From Symplocastrum torsivum CPER-KK1 (GTDB lineage Bacteria; Cyanobacteriota; Cyanobacteriia; Cyanobacteriales; Coleofasciculaceae), in contig JAHHIF010000006.1 in NCBI GenBank assembly GCA_019358875.1, positions 124,001 to 188,000 on the forward strand: a stretch of 64,000 bases of DNA, in the 5' to 3' direction. Shown piece by piece: positions 43,368-52,072 of this stretch (position 1 is the stretch's first letter; each line of letters starts with the position of its first letter). A program made the translations under genes and the position numbers. The notes beneath the pieces were generated by a model. The model was not told the origin of the DNA. It did no database searches and saw nothing but the letters and a program-made list of their open reading frames with translations.

Positions 43368-45794
43368 ATGTCTGAGCCACAACATCAATGGCAAATCTCG
43401 CCGCCCCCTCAAATCCCCCAGGATTTTGTTGATGCGGTAAAGCGCCACAGCCCTACATCTGATGGTCATTATGCCGCGCAATTGTTGTGGCAGAGGGGAA
43501 TCCGCGACCTTGAGCAACTGCCAGGTTTCTTGAACCCAGAATTTTATCAACCCGCCAGTCCCTTTGAATTTGGGCAAGAAATGCACTGGGCAGTAGAGCG
43601 CTTGCAGCAAGCTTGTAGAACGGGTGAAATGGTGGCGATTTGGGGGGATTTTGATGCGGATGGCATCACCTCAACATCCGTTCTCTGGGAAGGACTAGGA
43701 CAATTTTTGCCTCAAGAATGGCAACTAATCTACTACATTCCTAACCGCCTCACTGAATCTCACGGGCTTAATTGTCAGGGAATTGATACCTTGCAAAAGC
43801 AAGGTTGTCGGTTAATTGTCACCTGCGACACGGGCAGCACCAATATAAGTGAAATTGAATATGCCCAAGCATTAGAGATTGATGTTGTTGTCACCGACCA
43901 CCACACCTTGCCATTAGAGCGTCCACCAGTTAAGGCAATTATCAATCCTCGCTATTTCTCCTCTGACCACCCACTGTTTCATCTTTCTGGTGTTGCTGTT
44001 GCCTACAAGTTGGTAGAAGCGCTCTATGAAACCTTACCCGAAGTCCCGCAACAGCCTTTAGAAAACTTGTTAGATTTAGTTGCAATTGGTTTAATTGCAG
44101 ATTTGGTGCAGTTGAGTGGAGATTGTCGATATCTGGCACAAGTAGGAATCAAACAACTACAACAACTCCCAAAAACTCGCCGTCGTCCGGGTGTAGCGCG
44201 TCTATTGGAACTGTGTCAGCGAAATGGCGATCGCCCTACAGATATTTCCTTCGGTCTTGGCCCTAGAATTAACGCTGTAAGCCGGATTCAGGGTGATGCT
44301 ACTTTTTGCGTTGAATTACTTACCAGCGATGATGAAAAACGTACTGAGCAATTAGCCATTGAAACAGAACTAGCCAATATCCGCCGTAAGGGTTTGCAAA
44401 AAGACGTTACGCAGCAAGTAAAACACAAGCTTGACCAACTCGACCTTTCAACAACCAGTGTAATTGTCCTAGAAGACTCTCAATGGCCCGTTGGTGTTTT
44501 AGGTTTAGTAGCAGGTCAAGTTGCCCAGGAATACGGACGACCTACGATTTTGTTGAGTTCAGATGGTGGGAACCCTGCACAAGAAGAAAACTTGCAAGAA
44601 ACCTCTGGTGTCTCTTCCCAATTCCCAATCCCCAACCCTCAGCCCTTAATTGCCAGAGGTTCAGCACGTTCTGTGAATAACATTGACCTTTATCAATTGG
44701 TTAAGTCCCAAGAACACCTCTTACATCGCTTTGGTGGTCATCCTTTTGCGGCTGGGTTGAGCTTACCTGTTGAAAATATTCCCTTGTTTATCCAAGCAAT
44801 AAACCAACAACTGCGACAACAATTGGGTACGTCAGGTACTTTAATGACACCTGTAATTGAAGCTGACCTCGTAGTTAAAGTTGCAGATTTGGGGAAAGAA
44901 CTATTTCAAGAACTCAAACTGCTTGAACCCTGTGGAATGGGAAATCCTGTTCCAAAACTGCTGATTCAAAACTGTTGGTTTGAAGCGGTTTGGAATCGCA
45001 ACTCTCAGGACATGAAGGGGCGAAAGGTGCAGTATATCAAGACTGAGTTGGAACTTTTGGACGACTCCGCTAGTGTCGGCTTTCCCGGTATCTGGTGGGG
45101 ACACTATAAAGACGAAGTACCGAAGGGCAAGTGCAATGCTCTTGTTGAACTTGACTATAACAATTACAAAAGACGCCCGGAAGTGCGTATCATTGCCCTG
45201 CAACCCAACGTTGAATCGTCCTACTTTAACATCCCTACTCAACTCGATTGGATTTTAGATTGGCGAGGGGACATTGGGGAGATGGAGGAAGCTGGGGAGA
45301 ACGTTCGTCCCGCTTCGCTAACACCTTCTCAACCCCTCACGATAAGCGAGTGTCCAACTAGCTGGGATGAGTTGCAAGTATGGTTCCGACGAGCGATCGC
45401 ATCAGATCGACCACTAGCGATCGCTTATCCACCACCGAGTCAACAGCCACCTCGCGAAATCTGGCAGCAGTTGGTGGGAATTGCAAAATTTCTCAGTCGC
45501 ACAGGTCAATCTGCGACTTTAGCGCAATTGCAAGACAAGCTTGATTTAAGCGATCGCACACTTCATCTGGGACTCAATGCCCTTTCTGAACTCGGCTTTC
45601 AGGTTAAACATTCTGATTGGTCTATTACCATTAGCTGGACTCCCATAGACTCATCAACTACTGACTCTTCTACTCAACAAGCTACTCAAAGCTTCTTAGC
45701 CGCCATTGAAGAAGAACAATTTCTGCGTGAATATTTCTACCAAGTTCCCCTATCCACTATCCAAGCCCAAGCAAGAGCTAATTATCGTGAATGA
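43368..45794 (+). CDS. recJ: single-stranded-DNA-specific exonuclease RecJ
   Basis: 808 residues. DHH-family motifs: IWGDFDADGITSTSVL (motif I), VTCDTGSTN, VVTDHHTLP (DHH motif), FHLSGVAVAYKLVE, VAIGLIADLVQL, and the DHHA1 domain with GGHPFAAGLSLP. RecJ degrades single-stranded DNA 5' to 3' in recombination and mismatch repair. Two foreign-looking in-frame insertions stand out: NPAQEENLQETSGVSSQFPI just before ARGSARSVNNIDLYQL, and VRPASLTPSQPLTISECP near residue ~650. The first is encoded by the same CCCAATTCCCAATCCCC repeat found between genes. The gene starts at ATG 43368 without a strong ribosome site. Confidence 0.92.
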   Translation: MSEPQHQWQISPPPQIPQDFVDAVKRHSPTSDGHYAAQLLWQRGIRDLEQLPGFLNPEFYQPASPFEFGQEMHWAVERLQQACRTGEMVAIWGDFDADGITSTSVLWEGLGQFLPQEWQLIYYIPNRLTESHGLNCQGIDTLQKQGCRLIVTCDTGSTNISEIEYAQALEIDVVVTDHHTLPLERPPVKAIINPRYFSSDHPLFHLSGVAVAYKLVEALYETLPEVPQQPLENLLDLVAIGLIADLVQLSGDCRYLAQVGIKQLQQLPKTRRRPGVARLLELCQRNGDRPTDISFGLGPRINAVSRIQGDATFCVELLTSDDEKRTEQLAIETELANIRRKGLQKDVTQQVKHKLDQLDLSTTSVIVLEDSQWPVGVLGLVAGQVAQEYGRPTILLSSDGGNPAQEENLQETSGVSSQFPIPNPQPLIARGSARSVNNIDLYQLVKSQEHLLHRFGGHPFAAGLSLPVENIPLFIQAINQQLRQQLGTSGTLMTPVIEADLVVKVADLGKELFQELKLLEPCGMGNPVPKLLIQNCWFEAVWNRNSQDMKGRKVQYIKTELELLDDSASVGFPGIWWGHYKDEVPKGKCNALVELDYNNYKRRPEVRIIALQPNVESSYFNIPTQLDWILDWRGDIGEMEEAGENVRPASLTPSQPLTISECPTSWDELQVWFRRAIASDRPLAIAYPPPSQQPPREIWQQLVGIAKFLSRTGQSATLAQLQDKLDLSDRTLHLGLNALSELGFQVKHSDWSITISWTPIDSSTTDSSTQQATQSFLAAIEEEQFLREYFYQVPLSTIQAQARANYRE

Positions 45795-45820
45795 TTAGCA
45801 GTTAGCGGTCAGCTATCAGC

Positions 45821-45846
45821 GTAGGGTGCGTCACGACGCACCCTAC
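45821..45846. repeat. palindromic repeat after recJ
   Basis: GTAGGGTGCGTC and GACGCACCCTAC are perfect 12-base arms around AC. GTAGGGTGCGT recurs at ~11826-11836. It may act as a terminator for recJ. Confidence 0.6.
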
Positions 45847-45904
45847 TAGTAAAGCTACTGTGTAAGTCTTAGTGTAATTAAAGTACACATTAGCTTAATT
45901 TTTT

Positions 45905-46234
45905 GTGATGCCAAAGACCCATTCCTCTGTCCAAGCCGTTAAAGAGCAGGCAAAGCAGACAGTCACCAATGCGGTTGCTAATCCTTGGATTGATCGATTC
46001 GCACGATTTGGTTATGCCGCCAAAGGAGTGGTTCACATCATTGTCGGGCTACTGGCGACAGAAGTAGCACTAGGACTTGGTGGTCAAGTGACTGACTCAG
46101 AGGGCGCTCTAAAGCCTAATAAGATGTTATCGAAAATACGCTTTTGGGTAGTAGAAGCTAAAAAAGAGATTTGGATATTATTTCTAAGGTTGGACGAATG
46201 CCATAGTCAAATTGTTTATTTCCTAGCTGGGTAA
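45905..46234 (+). pseudogene. truncated DUF1206-family membrane protein gene
   Basis: The first ~70 residues (PWIDRFARFGYAAKGVVHIIVGLLATEVALGLGG and VTDSEGAL) match the opening of DUF1206 proteins, which normally have three such two-helix repeats and ~270 residues. After KPNKM the frame continues with unrelated residues (LSKIRFWVVEAKKEIWILFLR) to a stop at 46234. The match ends abruptly at about 46115, implying a deletion or insertion junction there. Confidence 0.7.
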
Positions 46235-46265
46235 AATTACTACCTATGCTTGAAAAGCACACAAG

Positions 46266-48275
46266 ATGAAGGATGAAGATAAGACAAAAGACCAATTGCT
46301 AGCTGAGTTAGCAAATTTGCGTCAACAAGTCGCTTTCCTTGAAGCCTCACAATTCCAGGATAAGCAGGCAGAAGCTGCACTCAAAGAAAGTGAAGAACGC
46401 TGCCGCTTGTTGGTGGAGGATGTGTGGGACTATGCGATTTTCATTCTGGATACTTCCGGGCGCATCATCACTTGGAATGCAGGAGTAGAAAGCATTTTAG
46501 GTTATCAGGAAGCAGAGATGATTGGTCAGTCTTGCTCGTGCATATTTACGCCTGAAGACATTAGAAAGGACGGTGACTTTACTGAAAGCGATGAGGCGAT
46601 TATCCTACAACTGGGGCAGATGGCTTCTGTGGCGCTACAGAACTCACAACTTTATCGGGCTGCTGAGTCAGCCCAAGAACAGCTTCGCCGCCAACTGGAA
46701 TTTACCAATGCGATTACAAGTAGCCTCGGTGAAGGGGTCTATGCACTTGACAGCGATGGCTGCGTTACCTTCTTAAATCCTGCTGCCCAGCAAATATTGG
46801 GTTGGACTCAAGAGGAAATGCTTGGTAAAAACATGCATGAATCCATTCACTTTCAGCGGGCTGACGGTTCCTACATCAATGCAGAAGATTGTCAAGTGTT
46901 GGCTGTTTTGCAACAAGGTAAGACGATTCGGAATGAGCTAGATGTATTTACCTGTAAAGATGGTCTTGTCTTCCCTGTATCCTATACGGGTTCGCCCATA
47001 GTTGTAGATGGTCTGATTACAGGTGCAGTAGTTGTTTTTCAAGACATCACACAGCGTAAGCAGGCTGAGGAAGAACGTGAGCAGCTATTACTCCGAGAGC
47101 AAGCGGCTCGTGCTGAGGCACAAGAGGCAAACCGGGTTAAGGATGAGTTTCTGTCAACTGTCTCGCACGAACTGCGGACTCCCCTCAACGCGATGCTGGG
47201 ATGGGTTCAAATGCTACGCTCTGGAAAGTTGAATGAAGCGACCTTTGCACGCGCTCTTGAGATTATTGAGCGTAATGCGCGATCGCAAAACCAATTAATT
47301 GAAGATTTGCTAGATATCTCGCGCATCATTTCCGGCAAGCTGCGTCTTCAGATTCGACCTGTTGAACTCACCTCAGTTATCAATGCAGCTATGGATTCAG
47401 TACGCTTAGCAGCAGAGGCTAAAGCGATTCAACTCACCTGTGAGCTTGATACCTCAACTGGACTAGTTGTGGGTGATTCAGACCGCTTGCAGCAGGTTGT
47501 TTGGAATCTCCTGTCGAATGCGATCAAGTTTACTCCCAAAGGTGGGCAGGTCACGATCCAACTCAAACGCATCAATTCCAATGCCGAGATTACAGTTAGT
47601 GATACAGGTCAAGGGATTAGCCCAGAATTCTTACCCTATATCTTCGAGCGCTTCCGTCAAGCCGACAGTGCAACAACGCGATCGCATGGTGGACTTGGGT
47701 TAGGTTTAGCAATTGTCCGTCACTTGGTAGAATTACACGGGGGAACAATTCACGCCGATAGTCTCGGAGAAGGGCAAGGTGCCATATTCAAAGTGAAACT
47801 TCCGCTCACAGCCCTTCGTCAGCAGACAAGGCATCGGTCACAGATTTCTCCAACCGATGAAACTGGTGAGCCACTTAACGACGCTCTTCAGCTTAATGGC
47901 TTACAGGTACTCGTTGTCGATGATGAGGTTGATGCACGCGAGTTGATCACTACACTACTTGAGCAGTGCGGAGCATTCGTGACAGCCGCCGCCTCAGTAG
48001 AAGAGGCGCTCAAGCTCATTGAACAGTCAACGCCAGATGTCCTAGTCAGTGATATCGGGATGCCTGGTGAGGATGGCTACGCTCTGATCCGCCAGGTGAG
48101 AGCAAGGGAATCGCAAACAGGAGGAAGGATTCCAGCAGCAGCGCTGACAGCGTATGCTAGATCAGAAGATCGCAGGCAGGCTCTACTGGCGGGCTTCCAA
48201 ACACACCTACCTAAACCAGTTGAGCCAGCTGAGTTGATTGCCGTCGTCGCCCACCTTAGCGGAAGAACCGGATAA
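46266..48275 (+). CDS. hybrid histidine kinase with a PAS/GAF deletion junction
   Basis: 669 residues. A PAS domain starts at ~45 (CRLLVEDVWDYAIFILDTSGRIITWNAGVESILGY) but is cut at FTPEDIRKDG (~98). It runs straight into DFTESDEAIILQLGQMASVA and LQNSQLY, the last helix of a GAF domain. A complete PAS follows (~145-265, ending VVFQDITQRKQAEEE). HisKA VSHELRTPLNAML puts the phospho-His at H301; ATPase motifs are NLLSNAIKF, SDTGQGISPEFLPYIFERF and GLGLGLAIVRHLVELHG. A receiver domain (~540-669) has LVVDDE and LVSDIGMPGEDG. The kinase core and receiver look intact; the sensory half is chimeric. Confidence 0.9.
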   Translation: MKDEDKTKDQLLAELANLRQQVAFLEASQFQDKQAEAALKESEERCRLLVEDVWDYAIFILDTSGRIITWNAGVESILGYQEAEMIGQSCSCIFTPEDIRKDGDFTESDEAIILQLGQMASVALQNSQLYRAAESAQEQLRRQLEFTNAITSSLGEGVYALDSDGCVTFLNPAAQQILGWTQEEMLGKNMHESIHFQRADGSYINAEDCQVLAVLQQGKTIRNELDVFTCKDGLVFPVSYTGSPIVVDGLITGAVVVFQDITQRKQAEEEREQLLLREQAARAEAQEANRVKDEFLSTVSHELRTPLNAMLGWVQMLRSGKLNEATFARALEIIERNARSQNQLIEDLLDISRIISGKLRLQIRPVELTSVINAAMDSVRLAAEAKAIQLTCELDTSTGLVVGDSDRLQQVVWNLLSNAIKFTPKGGQVTIQLKRINSNAEITVSDTGQGISPEFLPYIFERFRQADSATTRSHGGLGLGLAIVRHLVELHGGTIHADSLGEGQGAIFKVKLPLTALRQQTRHRSQISPTDETGEPLNDALQLNGLQVLVVDDEVDARELITTLLEQCGAFVTAAASVEEALKLIEQSTPDVLVSDIGMPGEDGYALIRQVRARESQTGGRIPAAALTAYARSEDRRQALLAGFQTHLPKPVEPAELIAVVAHLSGRTG

Positions 48276-48441
48276 GCAATTGAATACAGAAGTTCAGGAG
48301 TTCAGAATTTTGGACAAACCCAAGTTTTGGCGACCAAGGGGGAGCAAAGGCACAATCCCCAGTGAAAGAATTTCAGTTGCATCCTTTCAGGTGAGGGACA
48401 CAATCTCTATCTGAAAAAACTCCTGAACTACTGAACTCCTT

Positions 48442-49143
48442 TCAATCAAGATTACCTTGATACTCACACTTAAAACCTGTATTGCCCCAAATTTGAAGTT
48501 CAACCGTTGTCAATGGGATTAACTTCGAGCATTTTGGTTGGATAAACTGACTCAACACAGCCCAAATCACGCTGCGAGTCACGTCCAACCCTGTTTTGAG
48601 CCAATGCTCTCGATTTCCAGGAATGCCCTGCTCCTCAACCACATCTAGCTCTACCCAAATCCCCTGAGCGCCCAAGAGTATTTGTGCCATCCACTGCGCT
48701 CGTGGTAGGTGAGAGGGGGAGGTAATTAATTTAAGTTTACGAACTCCCCACTGATCTAGAAGAGGGATATTAAAGTAGAAGTTATCAAAGGTAGAATTAG
48801 CACACTTTTCTAGCCATACATGGCGGATGGGGGCTTGTTCCCGTTGAAAAATTAGCAAAATGCAGGGGTCTAGCGAGCCTTGAGACACTAAAACTCTGGT
48901 TTCCGGGTGCTGTTTAGTCAACTCGGCTGCATAGATCTCCCGACGAATACTACCCCCTAGGACAAAAAATGTGTCTACTGAACCCGTCGCCGCTGCTTGC
49001 AATCTTAGTGTGTTAATGAGTAGCCAACCACAAAGGAGGACACCGAAGCCTAATAGCCCTAAGCTAATCAGTCGCCATTGCAATTTGGCTCGAAACCAGT
49101 TTTTGAATCTAGCCCAGTTGCGTAGAATCAATTTATCTCTCAT
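48442..49143 (-). CDS. DUF218 (YdcF/SanA-like) membrane protein
   Basis: About 233 residues from the ATG at 49143 (MRDKLILRNW); a GTG at 49233 would add 30 residues and is an alternative start. One transmembrane segment (WRLISLGLLGFGVLLCGWLLI) is followed by the DUF218 core: SVDTFFVLGGSIRREIYAAEL, VLVSQGSLDPCILLIFQRE, the conserved STFDNFYFNIPLLDQWGVRKLKLITSPSHLPRAQWMA, and an Arg/His-rich region. Members act in cell-envelope processes (SanA, ElyC), but the catalysed step is not defined. Facing the periplasm is expected. Confidence 0.8.
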   Translation of the reverse strand: MRDKLILRNWARFKNWFRAKLQWRLISLGLLGFGVLLCGWLLINTLRLQAAATGSVDTFFVLGGSIRREIYAAELTKQHPETRVLVSQGSLDPCILLIFQREQAPIRHVWLEKCANSTFDNFYFNIPLLDQWGVRKLKLITSPSHLPRAQWMAQILLGAQGIWVELDVVEEQGIPGNREHWLKTGLDVTRSVIWAVLSQFIQPKCSKLIPLTTVELQIWGNTGFKCEYQGNLD

Positions 49144-49422
49144 ATCTCGTACCACACGACTCAGACCTTGTTCAAAAACCCGTTTTGGAGAAGGTATTGA
49201 CTGTATTACTAAGGACACTAAGTAAACTGGCACAAAATTCTATGAGCTTAGCGGCTCAATGTGAGTATAGTATTGCTAGTTCGGTTTTAGACTGGGCAGC
49301 AGTCCGATCACTTCAAAGCATCAGCTGAGTGTAGAATCCAAGCACAGGGTACCCCTTCAACTGCCCGAAAAAGACAATAACTGTTAGGTTATTAACGCCA
49401 ACCCCCCTCTAACGCACTCTCC

Positions 49423-50742
49423 ATGAATCAAAACCCAAAGTACTTTCCTTTGCTCAAAGGCGTTCTCTTCACGGGAGCGATCGCAACAACAGCCGCTTTG
49501 TCTTTATTGGTACCAAATGGTGGTCGCACTGTCCTCGCCGCACTTCAAGACAGCCCTAAAAGCATAGTTGATGAAGCTTGGCAGATTGTGAACCGGGAAT
49601 ACGTTGATAACACGTTTAACAACGTTGATTGGCAAGCTACACGACAACAACTACTCAGCAAAAACTACACCTCAAAAGAGCAAGCCTACGAGGCAATTCG
49701 TAAAGCCCTAGAGCCTTTATCAGACCCCTACACCCGCTTTTTAGACCCTGAACAGTTCCAAGCGCTGACCAGTCAAACCGCTGGAGAGCTTTCTGGGGTT
49801 GGCATTCGCATGGAAGTTGATGACCCAACCAAAGTACTGAAGGTTGTTGAACCAATTGAGAATTCCCCAGCATTTAAGGCAGATATTAAAGCTGGAGACA
49901 AGATTCTGGCAATTGATGGTCAACCCACACAAGGGATGAAAATCGAAGAAGCGTCAGCCATGATTCGAGGTGACGTGGGGACAAGCGTTTCTCTGCAATT
50001 ATCCAGAGAAGGGAAAGGTGTATTTGATGTCACACTAACTCGCGCTCAAATCGAGTTGCCATCAGTTCACTCTTCTCTCAAGCAGGAAGGCCAGATTAAG
50101 GTTGGCTATATTAGCTTGAATGAATTTAGCTCCCATGCTTCAGAACAGATGCAGCGGGCAATCCTTAATCTGAATGAGCAGAACGTTGATGCCTATGTTC
50201 TAGATTTACGGGGCAATCCAGGAGGATTGCTGCACGCCAGTGTAGAAATTGCCCGGATGTGGATCGAGAATGGTGAGATTGTCCATACTGTAGACCGCAG
50301 AGGTGGCACACAGGAATTTAAGGCAAATAAGTCTGCACTGACACAGTTGCCTATGGCAGTTTTAGTTGATGGGAACTCCGCAAGCGCTAGTGAGATTCTT
50401 GCAGGTGCCCTCAAGGATAGTAAACGTGCTGTTGTCGTGGGAAGCAAAACTTTTGGGAAAGCCGTTGTGCAGTCTGTCCATTCTTTATCCGATGGTTCAG
50501 GCTTAGCGGTAACAATTTCTCGTTACTATCCCCCTAGTGGCATTGATATTAACCATAAAGGGATTATGCCTGATGTCACGCTCGACTTAACAACTACACA
50601 ACAGCAGCGTCTACAGACTGAACCCAGCCTAATCGGTAGCGCTGAAGACCCACAATACAAGCGAGCAATCACTGTTTTGGAAACGGATGTTATGGCTCGA
50701 CGTGGTGTTGGTCAACCAGCTAAGCCAATTAGTGTTCGATAA
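49423..50742 (+). CDS. carboxy-terminal processing serine protease (CtpA/B-type)
   Basis: 439 residues. A signal sequence or anchor (FPLLKGVLFTGAIATTAALSLLV) is followed by the N-terminal helical domain (IVDEAWQIVNREYVD, then LEPLSDPYTRFLDPEQFQAL), a PDZ domain (~115-200; GELSGVGIRMEVDDPTKVLKVVEPIENSPA), and the S41 catalytic core. The nucleophile is Ser in DGNSASASEIL, with the Lys in GSKTFGKAVVQ. Paralogues trim the C-terminus of D1 (CtpA) or have unclear roles (CtpB, CtpC). Export to the lumen or periplasm is expected. Which paralogue this is cannot be decided by eye. Confidence 0.92.
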   Translation: MNQNPKYFPLLKGVLFTGAIATTAALSLLVPNGGRTVLAALQDSPKSIVDEAWQIVNREYVDNTFNNVDWQATRQQLLSKNYTSKEQAYEAIRKALEPLSDPYTRFLDPEQFQALTSQTAGELSGVGIRMEVDDPTKVLKVVEPIENSPAFKADIKAGDKILAIDGQPTQGMKIEEASAMIRGDVGTSVSLQLSREGKGVFDVTLTRAQIELPSVHSSLKQEGQIKVGYISLNEFSSHASEQMQRAILNLNEQNVDAYVLDLRGNPGGLLHASVEIARMWIENGEIVHTVDRRGGTQEFKANKSALTQLPMAVLVDGNSASASEILAGALKDSKRAVVVGSKTFGKAVVQSVHSLSDGSGLAVTISRYYPPSGIDINHKGIMPDVTLDLTTTQQQRLQTEPSLIGSAEDPQYKRAITVLETDVMARRGVGQPAKPISVR

Positions 50743-50744
50743 AA

Positions 50745-50777
50745 GTTGGGAATTGGGGATGGGGAATTGGGAATTGG
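50745..50777. repeat. heptamer-like short tandem repeat (GGGAATT/GGGGAT)
   Basis: Purine-rich alternation of GGGAATTG and GGGGATG directly after the protease stop. The same family supplies the inserted DNA in recJ (reverse complement) and the repeats near 2566 and 51892. Confidence 0.6.
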
Positions 50778-50847
50778 ACAAAGTCGGCACAGTAAATTCC
50801 TGTTTCCTCATTCCTTCTAGCATCTTCTAATTCCCAATCCTCAATCA

Positions 50848-51354
50848 CTAATCCCCAACCAATTGGCTAACTAGATGAATTAGTTCTGGCAAAATTAGCT
50901 GTTGGACGGCGAGTTTGACGGCTGCTGTGGAGCCAGGAATAGAGAAAATGAGCTTTTTTTGATAAACTCCAGCAACGGCTCGTGAAGCGATCGCTCGCGA
51001 GCCAATTTCTTGGTAGCTAAGAAAGCGAAAGACTTCACCAAATCCTGGCAAAGTCTTTTCTAGCAAGCTTTCCAAAGCGTCATAGGTGGTATCTCGCGGT
51101 GCAATGCCAGTACCACCATTGAAGATTAACGCCTCAAGATCTGCACGTTCTCCCAGCGCTTTCATATGGGCACGAATTTGCGCTGGTTCATCTTTGAGAA
51201 TTGTATAAAACCCCACCTGATGCCCTGCATCAAGGAGTAGTTGCTCAATAAGCTTTCCACTCCGATCTGTTTGGGGCGATCGCGTATCACTAACAGTAAT
51301 GACAGCACAATTGACTGCCATTTTCGCGGCATCAGGATGAGGTTGGTGAGTCAT
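50848..51354 (-). CDS. moaB: molybdenum cofactor biosynthesis protein MoaB/Mog family
   Basis: 168 residues. Motifs are CAVITVSDTRSPQTDRSGKLIEQLLLDAGH, the nucleotide-binding ALIFNGGTGIAPRDTTYDAL, LPGFGEVFRFLSYQEIGSRAI and LIFSIPGSTAAVKLAV. MoaB/Mog proteins bind molybdopterin and adenylate it or insert molybdate. The cofactor would serve nitrate reductase and other molybdoenzymes. No other mo genes are adjacent. Confidence 0.92.
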   Translation of the reverse strand: MTHQPHPDAAKMAVNCAVITVSDTRSPQTDRSGKLIEQLLLDAGHQVGFYTILKDEPAQIRAHMKALGERADLEALIFNGGTGIAPRDTTYDALESLLEKTLPGFGEVFRFLSYQEIGSRAIASRAVAGVYQKKLIFSIPGSTAAVKLAVQQLILPELIHLVSQLVGD

Positions 51355-51444
51355 CGTTTTTTATCCTTTGTAGTTGTCATTAAGTTAACGGTCGGCAGCA
51401 ACTAACACCTAACAACCAACAACCAATAACCAACAACTAACACC

Positions 51445-51780
51445 TCAGGATTTACTAAATCCCAAATCATGCTCTTCTGCATAGCGTTCCATAAAGCGCA
51501 TGAAACGATCCCATTCTTCTGAAGATTTCAATAGAACAACCGCTTCTAAGGCTGTAGGCTGACCATTGACGAACTTACCTTTAACCTCCCGCGTGATAAT
51601 TTCACCTTCCTCATCAATCATGTACATCCCAGTAATGTCTTCTGTATTGTTGCCATTGAGAGCTTTAGGGTTGTCAAAATAAAATGTTGCAGTGCCACTA
51701 CTCCCGTCGCGAGAGCGGGTAAGGCGCACGTCAGGGATAACGTCTTCGTTGATACCTCTGGAAAATTGAATCTGAGCCAT
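51445..51780 (-). CDS. psb28: photosystem II assembly protein Psb28
   Basis: 111 residues. The family start is [37 protein letters not shown], then [32 protein letters not shown] and [21 protein letters not shown]. Psb28 binds the cytoplasmic face of CP47/cytochrome b559 in PSII assembly intermediates. GGAGG sits a few bases upstream on the minus strand. It is the second PSII assembly factor in the window. Confidence 0.95.
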   Translation of the reverse strand: MAQIQFSRGINEDVIPDVRLTRSRDGSSGTATFYFDNPKALNGNNTEDITGMYMIDEEGEIITREVKGKFVNGQPTALEAVVLLKSSEEWDRFMRFMERYAEEHDLGFSKS

Positions 51781-52072
51781 GAGAAATCTTATTAAATCTT
51801 AAGGAGGTTATCACACTATCTTCTCATCACTTGATACATCACCTCTGATAAAAAACTCCATCCACGAGGGAATAGAGTTTTCGGGAATGGGGAATGGGGA
51901 ATAAGAACTTCTAATGCCCAATTTCCTGGCATCGGGCATCTGATACCAACTTCAAAGCGAAATATCCTGCTAAATCGGCTTAGGCAGTGGCACAATTGAT
52001 AAAACTGATACACACTAAGGACGTTGAGATTGTATATCAATTAGTCCTTGCACCAGTATTCAACCAAAATCG

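Noticed and set aside
48292..48428. Inverted repeat GTTCAGGAG/CTCCTGAAC around ~120 bases after the hybrid kinase
   Set aside because: Arms are only 9 bp and far apart, with related AGTTCAG repeats nearby. It could be chance or a repeat remnant, so it was not called as a feature.
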